Assembly (NCBI RefSeq): GCF_964033635.1
Contig: NZ_OZ035533.1
Location: 2,790,001-2,854,000, forward strand
Direction of reading: 5' to 3'
Source: Chitinophaga sp. MM2321
GTDB lineage: Bacteria; Bacteroidota; Bacteroidia; Chitinophagales; Chitinophagaceae
DNA: 64,000 bases
Of this stretch, positions 62,569 through 64,000 are shown piece after piece. The notes under the pieces were generated by a model that ran no database searches, was not told where the DNA came from, and worked only from the letters and a program-made list of their open reading frames with translations. The stretch's first letter is position 1. Each line of letters starts with the position of its first letter. Both the position numbers and the translations under genes were made by a program.

Positions 62569-64000
62569 TTAATACGCATCTCTGATAATAGTGATATACC
62601 CTTTCGCAATTTTGCCACCGGCAGCGGTTAGGATATAATAGTAAGTACCTTCTGCAAGTGGACTACCATTCATTGTGGCATCCCATTCATTATTGTAGTT
62701 TCTGCGACTGTATACCATTTTGCCGGTACGATCATAGATCCTTACTTCATTATTAGGGTAGCTGTCTATATTACGGATCACCCACTTATCATTCTTACCA
62801 TCACCATTTGGTGAAAGGATATTGATTGCATCCACTTTGAAGTCTTCTATTACTTTCACGGTGAAGTTTGCGGTATCGAAACAGTTAGCAGCTGAAGTAA
62901 CGGTTACATTGTAAGTGGTGGTATTCATTGGTCTTGCTTCGAGGATATCGCTCTGCTCTCCGCTGATGTTACCGTCTGCAGCAGCCCAACTGTAGCGGTT
63001 ACCACCCGTTGCTGTAAGATGGATGATATCCCCTTTGGAGATGGTTGCTCCTTTATCTGAGCTGATGCTGATAACTGGTAAGCTATTAGCTGTGACCGTA
63101 AAGCTGCGGCGTAATGAATCCACGCCACCATTGCTGGTACCACCGTCATCTTTTATTGTTACGGTGATGGTTGCCATTCCGGTTGCACCTGCTTTCAGCT
63201 GATAAGTAACAAGACCTGTTGCAGAAACAGCGAGTGCATCAAAATAAGGCTGGTCTGTCATTATTGAGAAGCTGTATGTCTGATCCGTTTCTACAGCTGA
63301 TGCGCCAGTAAGCTGGATAGTTTGCACATCTGTATTCGCACACATTACTGCGCTGGTGATAGCATCCAGTTCAGGCGCCTTGTTTGCAAGGCTGATGATG
63401 ATGGCCACTGATGCTCCGCTGCTGGTATTCAGTCCGTCGCTTACCGTGATGGTCAGGTGGACCGTGGCGTTATCATTACTGTTCAGGATCGCTGCATCTT
63501 TTACGAGGATCTGACCTGTGTTATCAATAGAGAAGGCGCCACCGGAATCATCGCCGGTGATGGTCCAGCCTTGTAAAGTACCGGCCGTTTCCATAGCTGT
63601 TACAGTACCTATCAGTGTACCTACCGGGCTTATTTCCGGCTTATTGAAGGTTTGATTAGCATTGATCACCGGTGCAGTGATATCATACACCAGACTAACC
63701 GTATTTGAAATAGTGTTGGTGTTGGTCACTACATTCTCAGCCTGACCTGCTGGTATGTATACCTGTACGATACCATCTGTTGTTGGCGTGATAGTAGCGG
63801 TGTACGTGATATTATCTGTTGTTTGCAGATTAGCCGCTGTACCATTTGTTATATTCAGGTCAGCAGCCACCATGCCGGATACCGCTTCGCTGAAGACGAT
63901 CTTCACGTCGAATGTTGTATTGATACGGGCCGCTGCTGTAGTAGAGAGCACTACTGATGGAGTGGCTGTATTGACCGATACTCCGGTAGTAGGGGCTACA
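62569..64000 (-). CDS. T9SS-exported adhesin, C-terminal part (5' end outside window)
   Basis: The frame is open through the right edge; reading 64000 to 63952 gives in-frame residues (APTTGVSVNTATPSVVLS), so the true start lies outside and about 477 residues are visible. Visible domains in order: a bacterial Ig-like domain (DVKIVFSEAVSGMVAADLNI), a cadherin-like domain (GGAFSIDNTGQILVKDAAIL; LTITVSDGLNTSSGA), Ig-like modules, a GNRYSWAAADGNISGEQS module, and a type B type IX secretion C-terminal domain (INILSPNGDGKNDKWVIRN; EVRIYDRTGKMVYSRRNYN; PLAEGTYYYILTAAGG). It is exported across the outer membrane and probably attached at the surface or released. A PorP/SprF gene follows 8 bp downstream. 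Confidence 0.9.
   Translation of the reverse strand, partial: VAPTTGVSVNTATPSVVLSTTAAARINTTFDVKIVFSEAVSGMVAADLNITNGTAANLQTTDNITYTATITPTTDGIVQVYIPAGQAENVVTNTNTISNTVSLVYDITAPVINANQTFNKPEISPVGTLIGTVTAMETAGTLQGWTITGDDSGGAFSIDNTGQILVKDAAILNSNDNATVHLTITVSDGLNTSSGASVAIIISLANKAPELDAITSAVMCANTDVQTIQLTGASAVETDQTYSFSIMTDQPYFDALAVSATGLVTYQLKAGATGMATITVTIKDDGGTSNGGVDSLRRSFTVTANSLPVISISSDKGATISKGDIIHLTATGGNRYSWAAADGNISGEQSDILEARPMNTTTYNVTVTSAANCFDTANFTVKVIEDFKVDAINILSPNGDGKNDKWVIRNIDSYPNNEVRIYDRTGKMVYSRRNYNNEWDATMNGSPLAEGTYYYILTAAGGKIAKGYITIIRDAY

Noticed and set aside
1..64000. tRNA, rRNA, insertion sequence, integrase or phage genes
   Set aside because: None was recognised on reading both strands; no transposase-like product and no cloverleaf candidate stood out, though a dedicated tRNA scan was not possible.

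Overview
The window looks like chromosomal DNA of a Bacteroidota member, most likely Chitinophagaceae (Chitinophaga-like). This rests on two SusC/SusD pairs, an ECF sigma/FecR pair feeding an STN-bearing TonB receptor, two PorP/SprF proteins each paired with a very large secreted protein ending (or expected to end) in a type B type IX secretion sorting domain, and several promoter-like TAnnTTTG boxes. No rRNA, tRNA, CRISPR array, insertion sequence or phage module was recognised.

Region A (1-30,057, minus strand, with the plus-strand regulator at 30,058-30,837) is one long polysaccharide utilisation locus of about 17 tightly packed genes. It runs from SusC and SusD through two secreted beta-propeller-like proteins, DUF4091 and DUF4832 proteins, an S9 peptidase, a DMT-type permease, and a cytosolic sugar-phosphate route (AgaS-like SIS isomerase, PfkB kinase, GatY/KbaY-like class II aldolase). 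Beyond that lie a DUF5107-TPR protein, a GH42-like giant, a divergent GH20 lipoprotein, a secreted esterase, a zinc alcohol dehydrogenase and an esterase cut by the window edge. A divergent DeoR-family regulator shares a 396-bp intergenic region with SusC that contains repeated CGAAA/TTTCG boxes. The AgaS-kinase-aldolase set with a DeoR regulator resembles galactosamine/N-acetylgalactosamine catabolism, so a galactosaminylated glycan or glycoconjugate is my best substrate guess.

Region B (30,932-45,073, minus strand) is a second locus, separated from the DeoR gene by a perfect 24-bp bidirectional hairpin. An ECF sigma factor, FecR and STN-SusC form a surface-signalling relay, followed by SusD, two tandem homologous secreted proteins of unknown family, a GH16 lipoprotein glucanase, a lipoprotein TIM-barrel isomerase/lyase-like protein, a twin-arginine gluconate-2-dehydrogenase-subunit-3-like protein and a GMC dehydrogenase carrying an FeS-type Cys pattern. 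The last three look like a periplasmic glycoside oxidation and elimination module.

Region C (45,345-51,826, minus) is a PorP/SprF protein plus an 1802-residue repetitive T9SS substrate. Region D (52,089-54,383) is a looser, AT-richer stretch of small genes (RibD-like reductase, DUF1801, hypotheticals) and one frameshifted remnant. Region E (54,555-60,271, plus) is a complete RND efflux operon (adaptor, pump, outer-membrane factor) closed by a terminator. Region F (60,477-61,433, plus) is an SRPBCC gene and a DoxX-like gene behind a promoter flanked by two operator-like repeats. Region G (61,652-64,000, minus) is a second PorP/SprF plus T9SS adhesin pair, the adhesin being cut by the right edge.
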